A stretch of DNA of 40,954 nucleotides from Bacteriovoracaceae bacterium UBA2428. Lineage in GTDB: Bacteria > Bdellovibrionota > UBA2428. The notes under the pieces are model-generated. The model saw only the letters and a list, made by a program, of their open reading frames with translations. It was not told the DNA's origin and did no database searches. Made by a program: the position numbers and the translations under genes. Below are positions 15,620-23,741 of this stretch, one piece after another. How positions within the stretch are numbered: the stretch's first letter is position 1; each line of letters begins with the position of its first letter. The stretch lies in assembly GCA_002343545.1 (NCBI GenBank), contig DDRA01000015.1:402-41355 (forward strand). Direction: 5' to 3'.

Positions 15620-16975
15620 TTAGGGGGCTTGGCAGTTGATGCCTTTGGCCGCGAAGAACTCGTTCAACGTGACGTTCGCGCCGACCTTTTCGGTGCTTTG
15701 GGTCTTCTGCGCGTTGCCCTTGAAGCGGAAGAGCGTGCCTTTGCCGTCGCGGGCGAAGAGCTCGTAGCTGTTGTAGGGACGGCTCGGGATTCCCGCGCAC
15801 GGGTTGCGGCGCGCCTCGACGATTTCCTTAAGGACGTGGATCGCCTTGCCGTTGGCGTCCATGACGCTGAGGGTGGAATCCGTGAGGGTGTGCGGCGCCA
15901 AGACGGCCGGGTTTACGGGGTCCGAAGGCGTCGAGGGGTTCGAAGGCGTCGACGGGCGGTCGGGTTTGCCGGAGCGAGGCGGACGGGGAGCGTCGTCGTC
16001 CGAGGCGCCGCCGCTGACCGGAGCGTGCGCTTCCGACGCGAAGCTCGCGATCATGCCCACGAAGCTCGGATGGTCGATGAAAGGGTTGCGCGTGCCTTGG
16101 ATCGCGTAGATCTGGTCGTTCAGGCGACGCTCGGCCGCGTCGACGGGATCTTCCTCGTGCCACTTGCGCATGTAGTGCTCTTCGGTCGGCGACATGTTCG
16201 CCCGGTAGCGGACGGCGAAGTAAAAGAGGGCGCGCGCGAGGTTACCGCGGTGGGGGACGGGCACTTCGTAGAAGGGGCTGCGGCCGGGGGACGGGACTCC
16301 CGCCACGGCCATGGGCGTGCCGAGGTAGTTGCCGGCGCACTTTTGCTCGACCGCGCCGCCGGGGCCGCCTTTGACGACTTCGCCGAAGGGATGGTTGCCG
16401 CGGACGCCGTTCATCTTGGAGTCGGTGGGGAAGAGGTGATGAAGGTCCGTCTTTTGCGATTCCCGGTGCTCGTTGCCGTTGAAGCGGCTTTGCGGCCAGG
16501 TGTGTTCGCAGTTGATCACGGTGTGCAGGGGAATCTTGTCGGGACCGGGGGCATCGGCCGGGTTCGAGAAGTCGGCGCGACCCACGAAACGCTGGCAGTA
16601 GACGTCTTCGAGGAGGTACTCGCCGTTCTCCTCCTTGAGGAAGAGCTGGCCGAAGAGCTTACGGCGCGCGCCTTCGTAGGAGAGGATCTGCCGTTCGACG
16701 CAGCGTTGGTTGCCGTCGAGGCGGCCGGGACAGGCGGCGACGATGCGGTCAAAGACGCCGCTCTGAACGATGTGCGGGTTCTTGAGGATGGGGTAGAGGA
16801 GGGTCTTCAGGTCGAGTTTCGACGCATCGAGAATCTCGGAGTGATGGATGCGTTCGTAGAGCTCGGAACCGTAGTAAGGAACGCGTTCGTCCGGAGCGAC
16901 GGCCAGGGCCGCGGCGGACGAGAGCAGGAGGCCGAGGCTCCCCACGAAAGAGACGACGAAACGTTTCGAAAGCAT
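15620..16975 (-). CDS. Secreted endonuclease I family nuclease
   Basis: The product is 451 aa with a signal peptide (MLSKRFVVSFVGSLGLLL, cleavage near residue 26). The catalytic part has NCEHTWPQS (about 153-161) and KTDLHHLFPTD with RGNHPFGEV about 20-40 residues later. This is the beta-beta-alpha metal centre of EndA/Vvn-like endonuclease I, which cuts DNA and RNA outside the cytoplasm. A low-complexity Pro/Ser/Asp linker (about 325-360) joins a roughly 100-residue C-terminal domain I do not recognise; classical EndA is only about 230 aa. The start at 16975 is chosen over an in-frame codon at 17032 because GGGGAG and a good signal peptide begin there. A nutrient or DNA-scavenging role is likely. 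Confidence 0.88.
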   Translation of the reverse strand: MLSKRFVVSFVGSLGLLLSSAAALAVAPDERVPYYGSELYERIHHSEILDASKLDLKTLLYPILKNPHIVQSGVFDRIVAACPGRLDGNQRCVERQILSYEGARRKLFGQLFLKEENGEYLLEDVYCQRFVGRADFSNPADAPGPDKIPLHTVINCEHTWPQSRFNGNEHRESQKTDLHHLFPTDSKMNGVRGNHPFGEVVKGGPGGAVEQKCAGNYLGTPMAVAGVPSPGRSPFYEVPVPHRGNLARALFYFAVRYRANMSPTEEHYMRKWHEEDPVDAAERRLNDQIYAIQGTRNPFIDHPSFVGMIASFASEAHAPVSGGASDDDAPRPPRSGKPDRPSTPSNPSTPSDPVNPAVLAPHTLTDSTLSVMDANGKAIHVLKEIVEARRNPCAGIPSRPYNSYELFARDGKGTLFRFKGNAQKTQSTEKVGANVTLNEFFAAKGINCQAP

Positions 16976-17061
16976 AAATCTCCCCTGCGGAATCAAGCGC
17001 CGCCCTTCTACTATGCGCGAGTTTAGGCGCAATCGGGAAGATAGTCTTCTGACGTGGGGGT

Positions 17062-17517
17062 TTAGCGTCCCGTGGATTCCGGGGCGGAGTGCGTCCCGGG
17101 GGCGGCCGGGGGTGACTTCGGCGAAAGACGGGGCGAAAGCGGCGTGATGCCTTCGCTCACGCCCGGGTCCGGAAGGATCGAGACCAGCACGATCCCGTCG
17201 TCTTTGGACATGAGCTTGAGGCGTTGCTTCATTTTCTTAGCAACCTCGACGTTGAGCTCCAGCTCTTTCTTCTTTTGTTCGGCTTGGGGAAAGGCGTTGT
17301 CGAGGTCGTTGATGCGGAAGGCCTGCCGGGCGATCTCTTGGCCCTGGTTTTTGACGATCAGGGTCGCCGAGGCGATTCCCAGCGTAAGTCCAGATTCGAT
17401 CTCGAAGCTGATGTCCTGCGGACGGAAGGAGTCCGGCGTGGGCACTTGGGCGCCGGCGCGCTCGACCGCGAAAATGGCCAAAAATAGGATGAAGAGGCTC
17501 CGCGAAAATCGACGCAT
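17062..17517 (-). CDS. Small secreted protein, unknown
   Basis: The product is 151 aa with a clear signal peptide (MRRFSRSLFILFLAIFAVERAGA, cleavage near residue 23). The mature protein has a beta-like segment ending in TLIVKNQGQEIARQAF, a Lys/Glu-rich helix (FPQAEQKKKELELNVEVAKKMKQRLKLM) and a Pro/Ser-rich tail. I recognise no family. The ATG at 17517 follows AAGAAG. It starts divergently from the HD gene at 17603 and ends 86 bp before the endonuclease start on the same strand; that gap carries a ribosome site, so the two may be separate units. Confidence 0.6.
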   Translation of the reverse strand: MRRFSRSLFILFLAIFAVERAGAQVPTPDSFRPQDISFEIESGLTLGIASATLIVKNQGQEIARQAFRINDLDNAFPQAEQKKKELELNVEVAKKMKQRLKLMSKDDGIVLVSILPDPGVSEGITPLSPRLSPKSPPAAPGTHSAPESTGR

Positions 17518-17526
17518 CTTCTTTCG

Positions 17527-17532
17527 AGTTTA
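17527..17532 (-). promoter_or_regulatory. Candidate -10 box
   Basis: TAAACT on the minus strand ends 9 nt before the ATG at 17517. It is a weak match on its own; it is listed because the same spacing recurs at other operon-leading genes in the window. Confidence 0.2.
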
Positions 17533-17602
17533 AGCGCGGACCGCCAGCGAAAACGTCAAAATTTCGTTTTCCCCTCCGAATTCGCTCGGATAAGAGCGGT
17601 GA

Positions 17603-18268
17603 ATGGACTCTCGCATCGAAGGCCTTTGCCGCGCGCATATGTTCGAGGTCTGCGCCCGTCACCCCGATCCCTCGCACGACATCCTGCACGTGGACCGGGT
17701 CGTGGCCCTCGCCAAATGGCTTTGCGTCCAAGAAGGCGGCGATCCCGCCGTCGCGGTTCCGGCCGCCTACCTTCACGACTGCGTCGTGGTTCCGAAGGAC
17801 GATCCGCGCCGGGCGCAGGCCTCCCGCCTGTCGGGGGAACGCGCCGTCGAGCTCTTGCGAGGGTGGGGCTACGCCGAAGATCGCTTGGAGGCCGTCCGAC
17901 ACGCGGTCGAGAGCCACAGTTTTTCGGCGGCCCTCGAGGCACGCTCCCTGGAAGCCCGCATCGTCCAGGACGCGGATCGATTGGACGCGATGGGTGCGAT
18001 CGGTATCATGCGCTGCGCGGCCTATTCGGGGCTCGCGCGTCGACCCTTCTACGCGGCCGAGGATCCCTTCGCGGAAACGCGCGGGCTCGACGACCAGCGT
18101 TTCACGCTCGATCATTTTTACGTGAAATTGCTCAAGCTCGCGGAGCGACTGCAGACGCCATCCGCCAAAAGCGAAGGGCTCCGACGGCATCAAGCTTTGG
18201 AGGCTTGGCTATCGGAGCTTCGCCGCGATGTTTTAGGCCCTCGCGAAGGCCATAAGGACCCGCCGTAG
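17603..18268 (+). CDS. HD-domain phosphohydrolase (YedJ-like)
   Basis: The product is 221 aa. It contains the HD superfamily metal centre in order: SHDILHVDRV (H25, H29), AYLHDCV (H57, D58), VESHSF, and VQDADRLDAMG, where the last Asp is the usual final ligand. The extended HVDRVV and DADRLDAMGAIGI blocks are characteristic of the YedJ-type group, putative metal-dependent phosphohydrolases with unknown substrate. No signal peptide, so cytoplasmic. The ATG at 17603 is preceded by a purine-rich GAGCGGTGA. It is divergent from 17062-17517 and followed by a 394-bp gene-free gap. Confidence 0.85.
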   Translation: MDSRIEGLCRAHMFEVCARHPDPSHDILHVDRVVALAKWLCVQEGGDPAVAVPAAYLHDCVVVPKDDPRRAQASRLSGERAVELLRGWGYAEDRLEAVRHAVESHSFSAALEARSLEARIVQDADRLDAMGAIGIMRCAAYSGLARRPFYAAEDPFAETRGLDDQRFTLDHFYVKLLKLAERLQTPSAKSEGLRRHQALEAWLSELRRDVLGPREGHKDPP

Positions 18269-18535
18269 CGACGGGGTGGTGGTAAAAAAGCCAGTTGTTC
18301 CCCTTTGTTTTGACGAGAGAGGCTGAGCTCTCTGCGTCGAAGCAATTCTGCAAGGCCACTTGAGCCGTTCGGGGAATCGCGTTCCAAGCCGCTTACGCTA
18401 AAGCTTATGATCGCTATCGTCCTTTGACCCTCGACAGTCTTGTTTCGAAGAACAACTGGCTCCTTTGCTGTAGCAGGCGACATGCCAGCCCTCGGAAGCG
18501 GCCGAGGTAGGCCCGAACTTGATTCCGGCGTTAAG

Positions 18536-18562
18536 GGGGCGAAAACCCCGGGGCGTAACCCC
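18536..18562 (+). repeat. Two tandem GC hairpins
   Basis: GGGGCGAAAACCCC (18536-18549) is followed without a gap by GGGGCGTAACCCC (18550-18562). Each can fold as a 4-bp GGGG/CCCC stem with a CG(A/T)AA-type loop, and the two are near copies of one another. They lie about 100 bp ahead of the zinc-protein gene. Role unknown: stacked RNA hairpins, a repeated protein site, or a slippage duplication. Confidence 0.5.
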
Positions 18563-18645
18563 TCAATTGCTGACCCGGGCCGAGAAGCTTTGCCCCGAAA
18601 CGAGCTCGGGCCCGACGCTTCTTGCTGGGTGGCGTTGGCGCCGCG

Positions 18646-18654
18646 TGCTAGGAC
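18646..18654 (+). promoter_or_regulatory. Candidate extended -10 promoter
   Basis: TGCTAGGAC carries the TGn extension and a partial -10 (TAGGAC). It ends 8 nt before the ATG at 18663, implying a leaderless message. There is no clear -35. Confidence 0.25.
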
Positions 18655-18662
18655 GCCCCCCT

Positions 18663-19172
18663 ATGTCTGCGACGCCGTGTTCCCGTTGTTCCGAACCCCA
18701 GGCCGCCTTCCATTGCGGGCTTTGCGGGGTCGCGATCTGCAAGGCTTGCCGTGAGTACGTCGACCCGACGATCTTTTCTTACTTCCTCAAGAAACCGGCG
18801 GAACTCGCGAAGTCCGACTACTGCCACGGCTGCTACGACGCGAAGGTCGCCCCCCGCCGGGCGGAGTACGAAGCCTTGCTCGAGAAGGCCGAAGACATCT
18901 ACTTCCTGACGAAGAACTATCCGGGCTACGTGCGCGTGCTGCGGCGGCACACCAAACGCGTCGTCGTTCCCGAGTGCGCGGATCGCCGCGAAACGATCCT
19001 GCGCATGGCCTTCGTGGCGGCGGAGCTTGGCTTCAACGCGATCATCGAGGCCGACGTCGAAAGCCAGAAGGTTCGCAACGGCGGCTTCCAGAGCAGCGTC
19101 TGGAAGGGGTCCGCGATGCCCGCCTTGATCGACGGCGACCAGCTCGAGCGCTCTTCCCTCCGACGGATTTGA
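18663..19172 (+). CDS. Eight-cysteine zinc-binding protein, unknown
   Basis: The product is 169 aa. The N-terminus has four Cys pairs: C6/C9, C18/C21, C26/C29 and C54/C57 (MSATPCSRCSEP through CGLCGVAICKAC to YCHGC). This is a B-box- or RING-like cross-brace able to bind two zinc ions. The C-terminal 110 residues (EALLEKAEDIYFLTKNYPGY onward) look like a compact alpha/beta domain containing MAFVAAELGFNAIIEADVESQKV. A protein- or RNA-binding role is plausible but not shown. The ATG at 18663 begins the first cysteine module; the frame is open upstream to 18519, but that part lacks coding character. Confidence 0.65.
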   Translation: MSATPCSRCSEPQAAFHCGLCGVAICKACREYVDPTIFSYFLKKPAELAKSDYCHGCYDAKVAPRRAEYEALLEKAEDIYFLTKNYPGYVRVLRRHTKRVVVPECADRRETILRMAFVAAELGFNAIIEADVESQKVRNGGFQSSVWKGSAMPALIDGDQLERSSLRRI

Positions 19173-19181
19173 TGCCGGTTT

Positions 19182-19226
19182 CTTGACGTGACGTTCCGTT
19201 CCGCGCGGAGCGGGCCGAGCGTCAAG
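19182..19226 (+). terminator. Inverted repeat, possible weak terminator
   Basis: CTTGACG at 19182-19188 pairs with CGTCAAG at 19220-19226, with further GC pairing inside the loop (CCGCGCGG). It lies between the zinc-protein stop and the first phospholipase gene. There is no T-tract, so termination efficiency is doubtful. Confidence 0.25.
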
Positions 19227-19269
19227 GAGTTGGAGGCGGATGGGGCATCGGCCCGACCTTGCTTCTGGC

Positions 19270-19275
19270 TATACT
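19270..19275 (+). promoter_or_regulatory. -10 box TATACT just before the start codon
   Basis: TATACT ends 7 nt before the ATG at 19283, so transcription would begin at or next to the start codon. No ribosome site is visible before the ATG, which agrees with a leaderless message. The -35 is unclear. Confidence 0.4.
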
Positions 19276-19282
19276 GTTGGGC

Positions 19283-21511
19283 ATGAAGCAGATTCGTTTT
19301 GGTCTCTTGGCGCTTTCGTTCACCGCTTGCTCCCACTCGCCGGACGCGGGCCTCAAGGCCGAAAGCGCACGCGATCCCGCGTCGTCGACGTCGGCCGCGT
19401 CGCTCTTCGAAGCCCGGGTCGAGGCGCAGGTCGCGAGCCTCAAGCAGCAGTACGCGAAAGATCCTTCCGAGGCCGAACGGACTTCCGAGGCCGTGCTCTC
19501 GATGGCCGGCGCGCTCGCGCGCGATTACCAGGCGAAGGGACTCCAAGAGCCCGAGACGCTGCACCAGCGCTTCGAGAAGCCGTGGCGCGCGGTCCGCGAA
19601 CAACTCAATCTCGTCGACGTCGCGATCTACCCGAAGGAATCCACCTTCCGGCTCGATTACTCCGGCGCCAAGGACTACGCGCTCGACATCTCGAACTTCG
19701 CCTATCTCTTCCGCGCCCCCGTCGAGAAACCCGCCAAGGAAAAGCGCAGCCTCGGGCAGAAGCTCTTGGCCCCGTACCACGCGATCCGCGGCGGCGCCCG
19801 GGCGGTGAAGGCGCTGATGGACGATCACCTGCTCGTTCAGCTCTCCTGCGACGCCCCTTTCCGGCTTCGCACGATCACGAAGGGAACCGAGACGATTCCG
19901 GCCCGCACGGTTCACAGCGTCCGTCTCTACGCCTACGGAAAACTTCAGGTCGTCGAAGCGGCCGAGATGCGCGACGTTATGCGGCTTGCTCCCGAAGTCG
20001 GGTCGAGCTGCATCCTGAACGTGCGCGACCCGCGGCGTCCCGAGCTCGGCTGGAGAACGATCTACCTGAAGCCCGAATCCAACGCGGACTTGGTGGCCGG
20101 CCTGCGCCAACGCGCGGACACCTGCTTGCTGCCGATGCCGATGGGATTCTCGGGGCCCGAAGCCTTCTTCCTGAACGCGAAGTTCCAGGCCCTCAGCTGC
20201 CCCGAAACGATCCCGGCCCCGGTCTCGGTCTCGAACGAGATCGACGCGCTGAAGGCGAAAGTGCGCTTGATCACGGGCCACGAGCTGACGGACGAAGAGA
20301 TCTCGCTCGGCGACGACGCCAAACGCGACCCGCGTCGCCCGTTGGACATGTCGAACGCCCCCGAATTCGACGCGCTCTTCGTGAGCTCGCTCGTCTTCCG
20401 CTCCGACTTCATCGGGCAGACGGTCGCCCGCGCGCTCGCCTACCACGCGGATCGGGGCACCAAGGTCTACATCCTGACTTCGGACGCGACCCAGCTCGAC
20501 AAGGACCGCGTGCTCCTTTATCGCCTCGTCGCGCAACACCCGAACATGAAGCTCCAGGAATACCGCTTCGACGCGCCCGGCGGCGCCCCCAAGCGCCAAG
20601 CCATCAGCGGCTTGCACAAAGTCAACCACGTCAAGCTGATCGTCGGCATCTCGTCCAAGACGCCGGAGCGCAGCTTCGTCGTGACGGGCGGCCGTAACAT
20701 CCACGACGGCTTCATCTTCCGCAACCCGGACTACAAGCACATCCCCGAGCTCGTGAACTACGCCGCCGGCGAGGACACGACGGCGTTCTGGCGCGACTAC
20801 GACGCCTACATCGTTTCGCACGATTTCGCGCAGACGGTCGGCGCGCACCTCCTGACGCTGCTCGGCCGCGACGGCAAGAGCAACCAGCCGCGCAACCTGG
20901 CGTCGAGCGTTCGCGTGCAAAGCCCCGCCGAGCCGCGCTCCATCCACGATCAACGCCACTGGGTGCGTCACCTTATGTCGAGCCCGGCGACGGACGGCCG
21001 CGCCCTGGAGGACTTCTACGCGAACCTGCTGGACAGCGCCCGCGAGACGGTTCACCTCTCGTCACCCTACTTCCGCCCGACCCCCAAGATCGTGGAGGCC
21101 TTCAACCGCGCGATCGATCGTGGCGTGAAGATCGAGATCATCACGCGCCTCAACCTCAAGGGCGACGTGGCCGGGGAATTCCTCGGTCAGGTCAACAAGG
21201 CGGGCGTGAACCAGTTCTTCGACCGGGCGAAGATCTTCGAGTGGATCGAGCCCGACGTCATCCTCCACACGAAGACGACGATCGTCGACGGCAAGCTCGC
21301 GCTCGTGGGTTCGCTCAACCTGAACCAACGCAGCTTCATCCACGATCTCGAGAACGCGATCCTCGTCTACAACGACGCCGAGGACGGGTATCCGAAAGAG
21401 CTCATCCGCATGCTCAAGGGATACCAAGGCAAGTCTCGCCATATCGATAAAGCCGAAAAGCAGACGTGGTGGATCAAGTACATCATGAACGCCGTTCGGG
21501 AAGAGTTCTAA
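19283..21511 (+). CDS. Phospholipase D-like lipoprotein (ClsC/YmdC-like), copy 1
   Basis: The product is 742 aa. MKQIRFGLLALSFTAC is a lipoprotein signal with the lipidated C16, so it is exported and membrane-anchored. Two PLD half-sites follow: HVKLIVG (H449, K451) with downstream GGRNIHDGF, and HTKTTIVD (H662, K664, D669) with GSLNLNQRSFIHD. Two-site PLD enzymes of this type make or remodel phospholipids such as cardiolipin, or act as phosphodiesterases. The first site lacks Asp at the canonical HxKx4D position and has a longer insertion before GGRN. The N-terminal 300 residues are unfamiliar. Start at 19283 chosen for the lipobox; a TTG at 19259 is the alternative. A homologue follows after 13 bp. 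Confidence 0.82.
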   Translation: MKQIRFGLLALSFTACSHSPDAGLKAESARDPASSTSAASLFEARVEAQVASLKQQYAKDPSEAERTSEAVLSMAGALARDYQAKGLQEPETLHQRFEKPWRAVREQLNLVDVAIYPKESTFRLDYSGAKDYALDISNFAYLFRAPVEKPAKEKRSLGQKLLAPYHAIRGGARAVKALMDDHLLVQLSCDAPFRLRTITKGTETIPARTVHSVRLYAYGKLQVVEAAEMRDVMRLAPEVGSSCILNVRDPRRPELGWRTIYLKPESNADLVAGLRQRADTCLLPMPMGFSGPEAFFLNAKFQALSCPETIPAPVSVSNEIDALKAKVRLITGHELTDEEISLGDDAKRDPRRPLDMSNAPEFDALFVSSLVFRSDFIGQTVARALAYHADRGTKVYILTSDATQLDKDRVLLYRLVAQHPNMKLQEYRFDAPGGAPKRQAISGLHKVNHVKLIVGISSKTPERSFVVTGGRNIHDGFIFRNPDYKHIPELVNYAAGEDTTAFWRDYDAYIVSHDFAQTVGAHLLTLLGRDGKSNQPRNLASSVRVQSPAEPRSIHDQRHWVRHLMSSPATDGRALEDFYANLLDSARETVHLSSPYFRPTPKIVEAFNRAIDRGVKIEIITRLNLKGDVAGEFLGQVNKAGVNQFFDRAKIFEWIEPDVILHTKTTIVDGKLALVGSLNLNQRSFIHDLENAILVYNDAEDGYPKELIRMLKGYQGKSRHIDKAEKQTWWIKYIMNAVREEF

Positions 21512-21524
21512 ACGGGAAGGACAG

Positions 21525-23717
21525 ATGAAGTACTCGGTCGCGTTGATCGTCGGCGTCGGATTTCTCGGCTGCAGTTCCGAAATCTCGGGAAGGATGCCGG
21601 CCTCGGCGGACGAGTTCACGCCGTGGGACCGCTTGCCGCCTCGGGTCGAAGACCTCTACGCACGGAGCGTGGAGTTCGGCTACCGCCAGGCGGACCACGA
21701 GCCGCTCGGGGCGGTTTTCGAAGGTATCGGCGCCTTGATCGGTAAGCCCTACGACCAGGAGCTCCTGGACCTCACCGACTTCGCCCGCGAGACGTCGGTC
21801 CGGGCCTCGCGGCTGCGCGAGACGCTCGCGGAGCGGCCCCTCGAAAGCGTGCGGCGAACGAAGTTCGAGTTCTCGGAGCCGTGGCGGGGCGCGGTCGAGT
21901 ATCTCCGGGTCGTGGACCTTTCGCTCTACCCGAAAGAAAGCACCTTCCGGATGTCGATGAACGAGTCCCGGCGCTACGCGCTGAGCATCTCGAACTTCGC
22001 GCCGCTCCACCGGAGCAGCAAGCTCAAGATCGACGCCTTGAACGACTACTACCAGGCCCAGTTGCGCTGCGACCGGCCCTTCGATCTCGTGACCAACTTC
22101 TCCAAAGATCGCTTCGCGGCCAACCAGACCGCGCAGACCAAGCTCTTCACGCTCACCGTGGGGCGCATCATGAACTTCGACGCGCTCGAGCGCCGCGACT
22201 TCGTCCACATGTTCACGGAGCCGGGCGCGACTTGCTTCCTGAATCTCTCCGACCCCAATCGTCCCGAAATCGGTTGGAAGACGATCCGCCTTCGTCCCGA
22301 AGCCGCCGATTCGCTGCCGAGCCGCCTGCTCGCGCGCACGGATTTCTGCGAGATTCCCGTCGACAAGGGCGACGGTCCTTTGCGCGACTTTTTCCTGAGC
22401 TCGAAGTACGGGACGATGACCTGCCCGGAGGTGGTGGGCCAGCCGCTCTCTTTCCTGGACGGCAAGGAATCCCTTCGCTCGAAGGTGAGAAGCCTGACGG
22501 GCCACGAGATGACGGACGCCGAGCTGAACGGACTGGATCCTTATTTCAAACTCAACGTCGACCGCCTGCCGAAGCTCGACGCGATCGCCGTCGGATCGCT
22601 TTACTTCCGTTCGGACTTCACCGGAACGGTGCTCGCCCGCGCGCTCGAGAAGCAGGCGGAGCGGGGCACGCCGATCTACATCTTGATTTCGAGCGCGACG
22701 TCGCTCGCTAAGGATCGGCGCCTTCTCTACGGACTCGCGGCCCGTTTTCCCAACGTCAAGGTCCAGGAGTACCGTTACATCGACATGGGCGCCGGGCTCG
22801 GCGGGCCCGTCTCCAGCCTGCACCGGGTCAACCACGTCAAGATGTTCCTCGGCGTTTCGCGCCGTGATCCGTCGGCCTCCTTCGCCTACATCGGCGGTCG
22901 TAACATCCACGACGGTTTCTCGTTCAAGCCGAAAGACCTGAAGTTCTCCCGCTTCCCCGAGCTCATCGACTACGCCAATCGCGAGAGTCGCCCGGCCTTC
23001 TGGCGGGACTACGAAGCGCGTTTCGACTCGCCGGGCTTCGCCGAATCTTCCTTCTCGAGCTTCCTCAAGCTCTATCACCGCGACTTCGGCACCGGTTATC
23101 CTCGCCCGCAGTCGCTGACGATGCGTCGGGAGGGCGCGGCGTCGCTCGACGAGGGGCTCCTCGTTCGCTCCCTGATTTCGTATCCCGTGATGGACCAACG
23201 CACGCTCGAGAGCTCCTTCGTCGAGTTCATCGACGCGGCCCAAGCGAGCCTGCTCATCGCGACGCCCTACTTCCGTCCGACGAAGCCGATCGTCGAGGCC
23301 TTTCGTCGCGCGGCCGCGCGGGGCGTAAAGACGGAGATCGTTACGCGCCTCGACCTCAAGGAAGAGTCGGGCGGTCAGCTCATGAGCGAGGTCAACGTGG
23401 CCGGCGTGAACGAGGCCATGGCGCACGCGCGCGTTTGGGAGTCGACGGAGCCCGAAGTGATCCTGCATTCCAAGATCGCGATCGCCGATGGCAAACTCGC
23501 GATCCTCGGGTCGGTCAACCTCAACCACCGCAGCTTCCTCCACGATCTCGAGAACGCGCTCCTCGTCTACTCCGAGCGGGGCGACTACGTGCGTGACCTC
23601 GTGGGCGTGGTCGAGAGCTACAAGGATCCGCGCGTCGCGCGCGAGCTGACCAAACCCGAAGCCGCCACCAAGTGGAAACGGCTCATCGACTTCGATTTCG
23701 TCCGCGAGGCCTTCTAG
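21525..23717 (+). CDS. Phospholipase D-like lipoprotein (ClsC/YmdC-like), copy 2
   Basis: The product is 730 aa and clearly paralogous to the preceding protein along its length (shared LYPKESTFR, SNFA, LRCD.PF, RSLTGHEMTD-type and GGRNIHDGF blocks). MKYSVALIVGVGFLGC ends at the lipidated C16. PLD half-sites are HVKMFLG (H437, K439), again without the canonical Asp, and HSKIAIAD (H648, K650, D655) with GSVNLNHRSFLHD. AAGGA precedes the ATG by a normal distance, so it is translated as the second gene of a two-gene operon. The pair converges on udk. The two are diverged enough to suggest an old duplication with separate roles. Confidence 0.82.
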   Translation: MKYSVALIVGVGFLGCSSEISGRMPASADEFTPWDRLPPRVEDLYARSVEFGYRQADHEPLGAVFEGIGALIGKPYDQELLDLTDFARETSVRASRLRETLAERPLESVRRTKFEFSEPWRGAVEYLRVVDLSLYPKESTFRMSMNESRRYALSISNFAPLHRSSKLKIDALNDYYQAQLRCDRPFDLVTNFSKDRFAANQTAQTKLFTLTVGRIMNFDALERRDFVHMFTEPGATCFLNLSDPNRPEIGWKTIRLRPEAADSLPSRLLARTDFCEIPVDKGDGPLRDFFLSSKYGTMTCPEVVGQPLSFLDGKESLRSKVRSLTGHEMTDAELNGLDPYFKLNVDRLPKLDAIAVGSLYFRSDFTGTVLARALEKQAERGTPIYILISSATSLAKDRRLLYGLAARFPNVKVQEYRYIDMGAGLGGPVSSLHRVNHVKMFLGVSRRDPSASFAYIGGRNIHDGFSFKPKDLKFSRFPELIDYANRESRPAFWRDYEARFDSPGFAESSFSSFLKLYHRDFGTGYPRPQSLTMRREGAASLDEGLLVRSLISYPVMDQRTLESSFVEFIDAAQASLLIATPYFRPTKPIVEAFRRAAARGVKTEIVTRLDLKEESGGQLMSEVNVAGVNEAMAHARVWESTEPEVILHSKIAIADGKLAILGSVNLNHRSFLHDLENALLVYSERGDYVRDLVGVVESYKDPRVARELTKPEAATKWKRLIDFDFVREAF

Positions 23718-23724
23718 TCGTTCC

Positions 23725-23741
23725 GGCGGGGTCGCCCCGTC
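23725..23741. terminator. Short GC hairpin between convergent genes
   Basis: GGCGGGG (23725-23731) and CCCCGTC (23735-23741) form a 7-bp stem (one G-U pair) with a TCG loop. It lies between the convergent phospholipase and udk genes and overlaps the udk stop codon. Lacking T-runs, it is at most a weak bidirectional terminator. Confidence 0.35.

Larger units (their letters stand above)
18269..18662. other. Gene-free gap of 394 bp
   Basis: No convincing coding sequence: an antisense 97-codon frame here overlaps the HD gene and has no family features. The stretch holds a short dyad (AGAGAG/CTCTCT near 18317-18334), two tandem hairpins at 18536-18562, and a weak extended -10 at 18646-18654. I recognise no known RNA (tmRNA, RNase P, SRP, 6S). 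A small RNA or a long leader for the next gene is possible but unproven. Confidence 0.5.

Noticed and set aside
18190..18483. 97-codon minus-strand frame in the 18.3-kb gap
   Set aside because: Overlaps the 3' end of the HD gene, has no ribosome site and no recognisable features.
18472..18487. Sigma-54-like site TGGCATGTCGCCTGCT on the minus strand
   Set aside because: Two mismatches to consensus and no minus-strand gene within reach to be transcribed.
21483..23543. Long minus-strand frame opposite the second phospholipase gene
   Set aside because: The plus-strand frame carries the lipobox and HKD motifs; the antisense product is Arg/Glu-rich filler.
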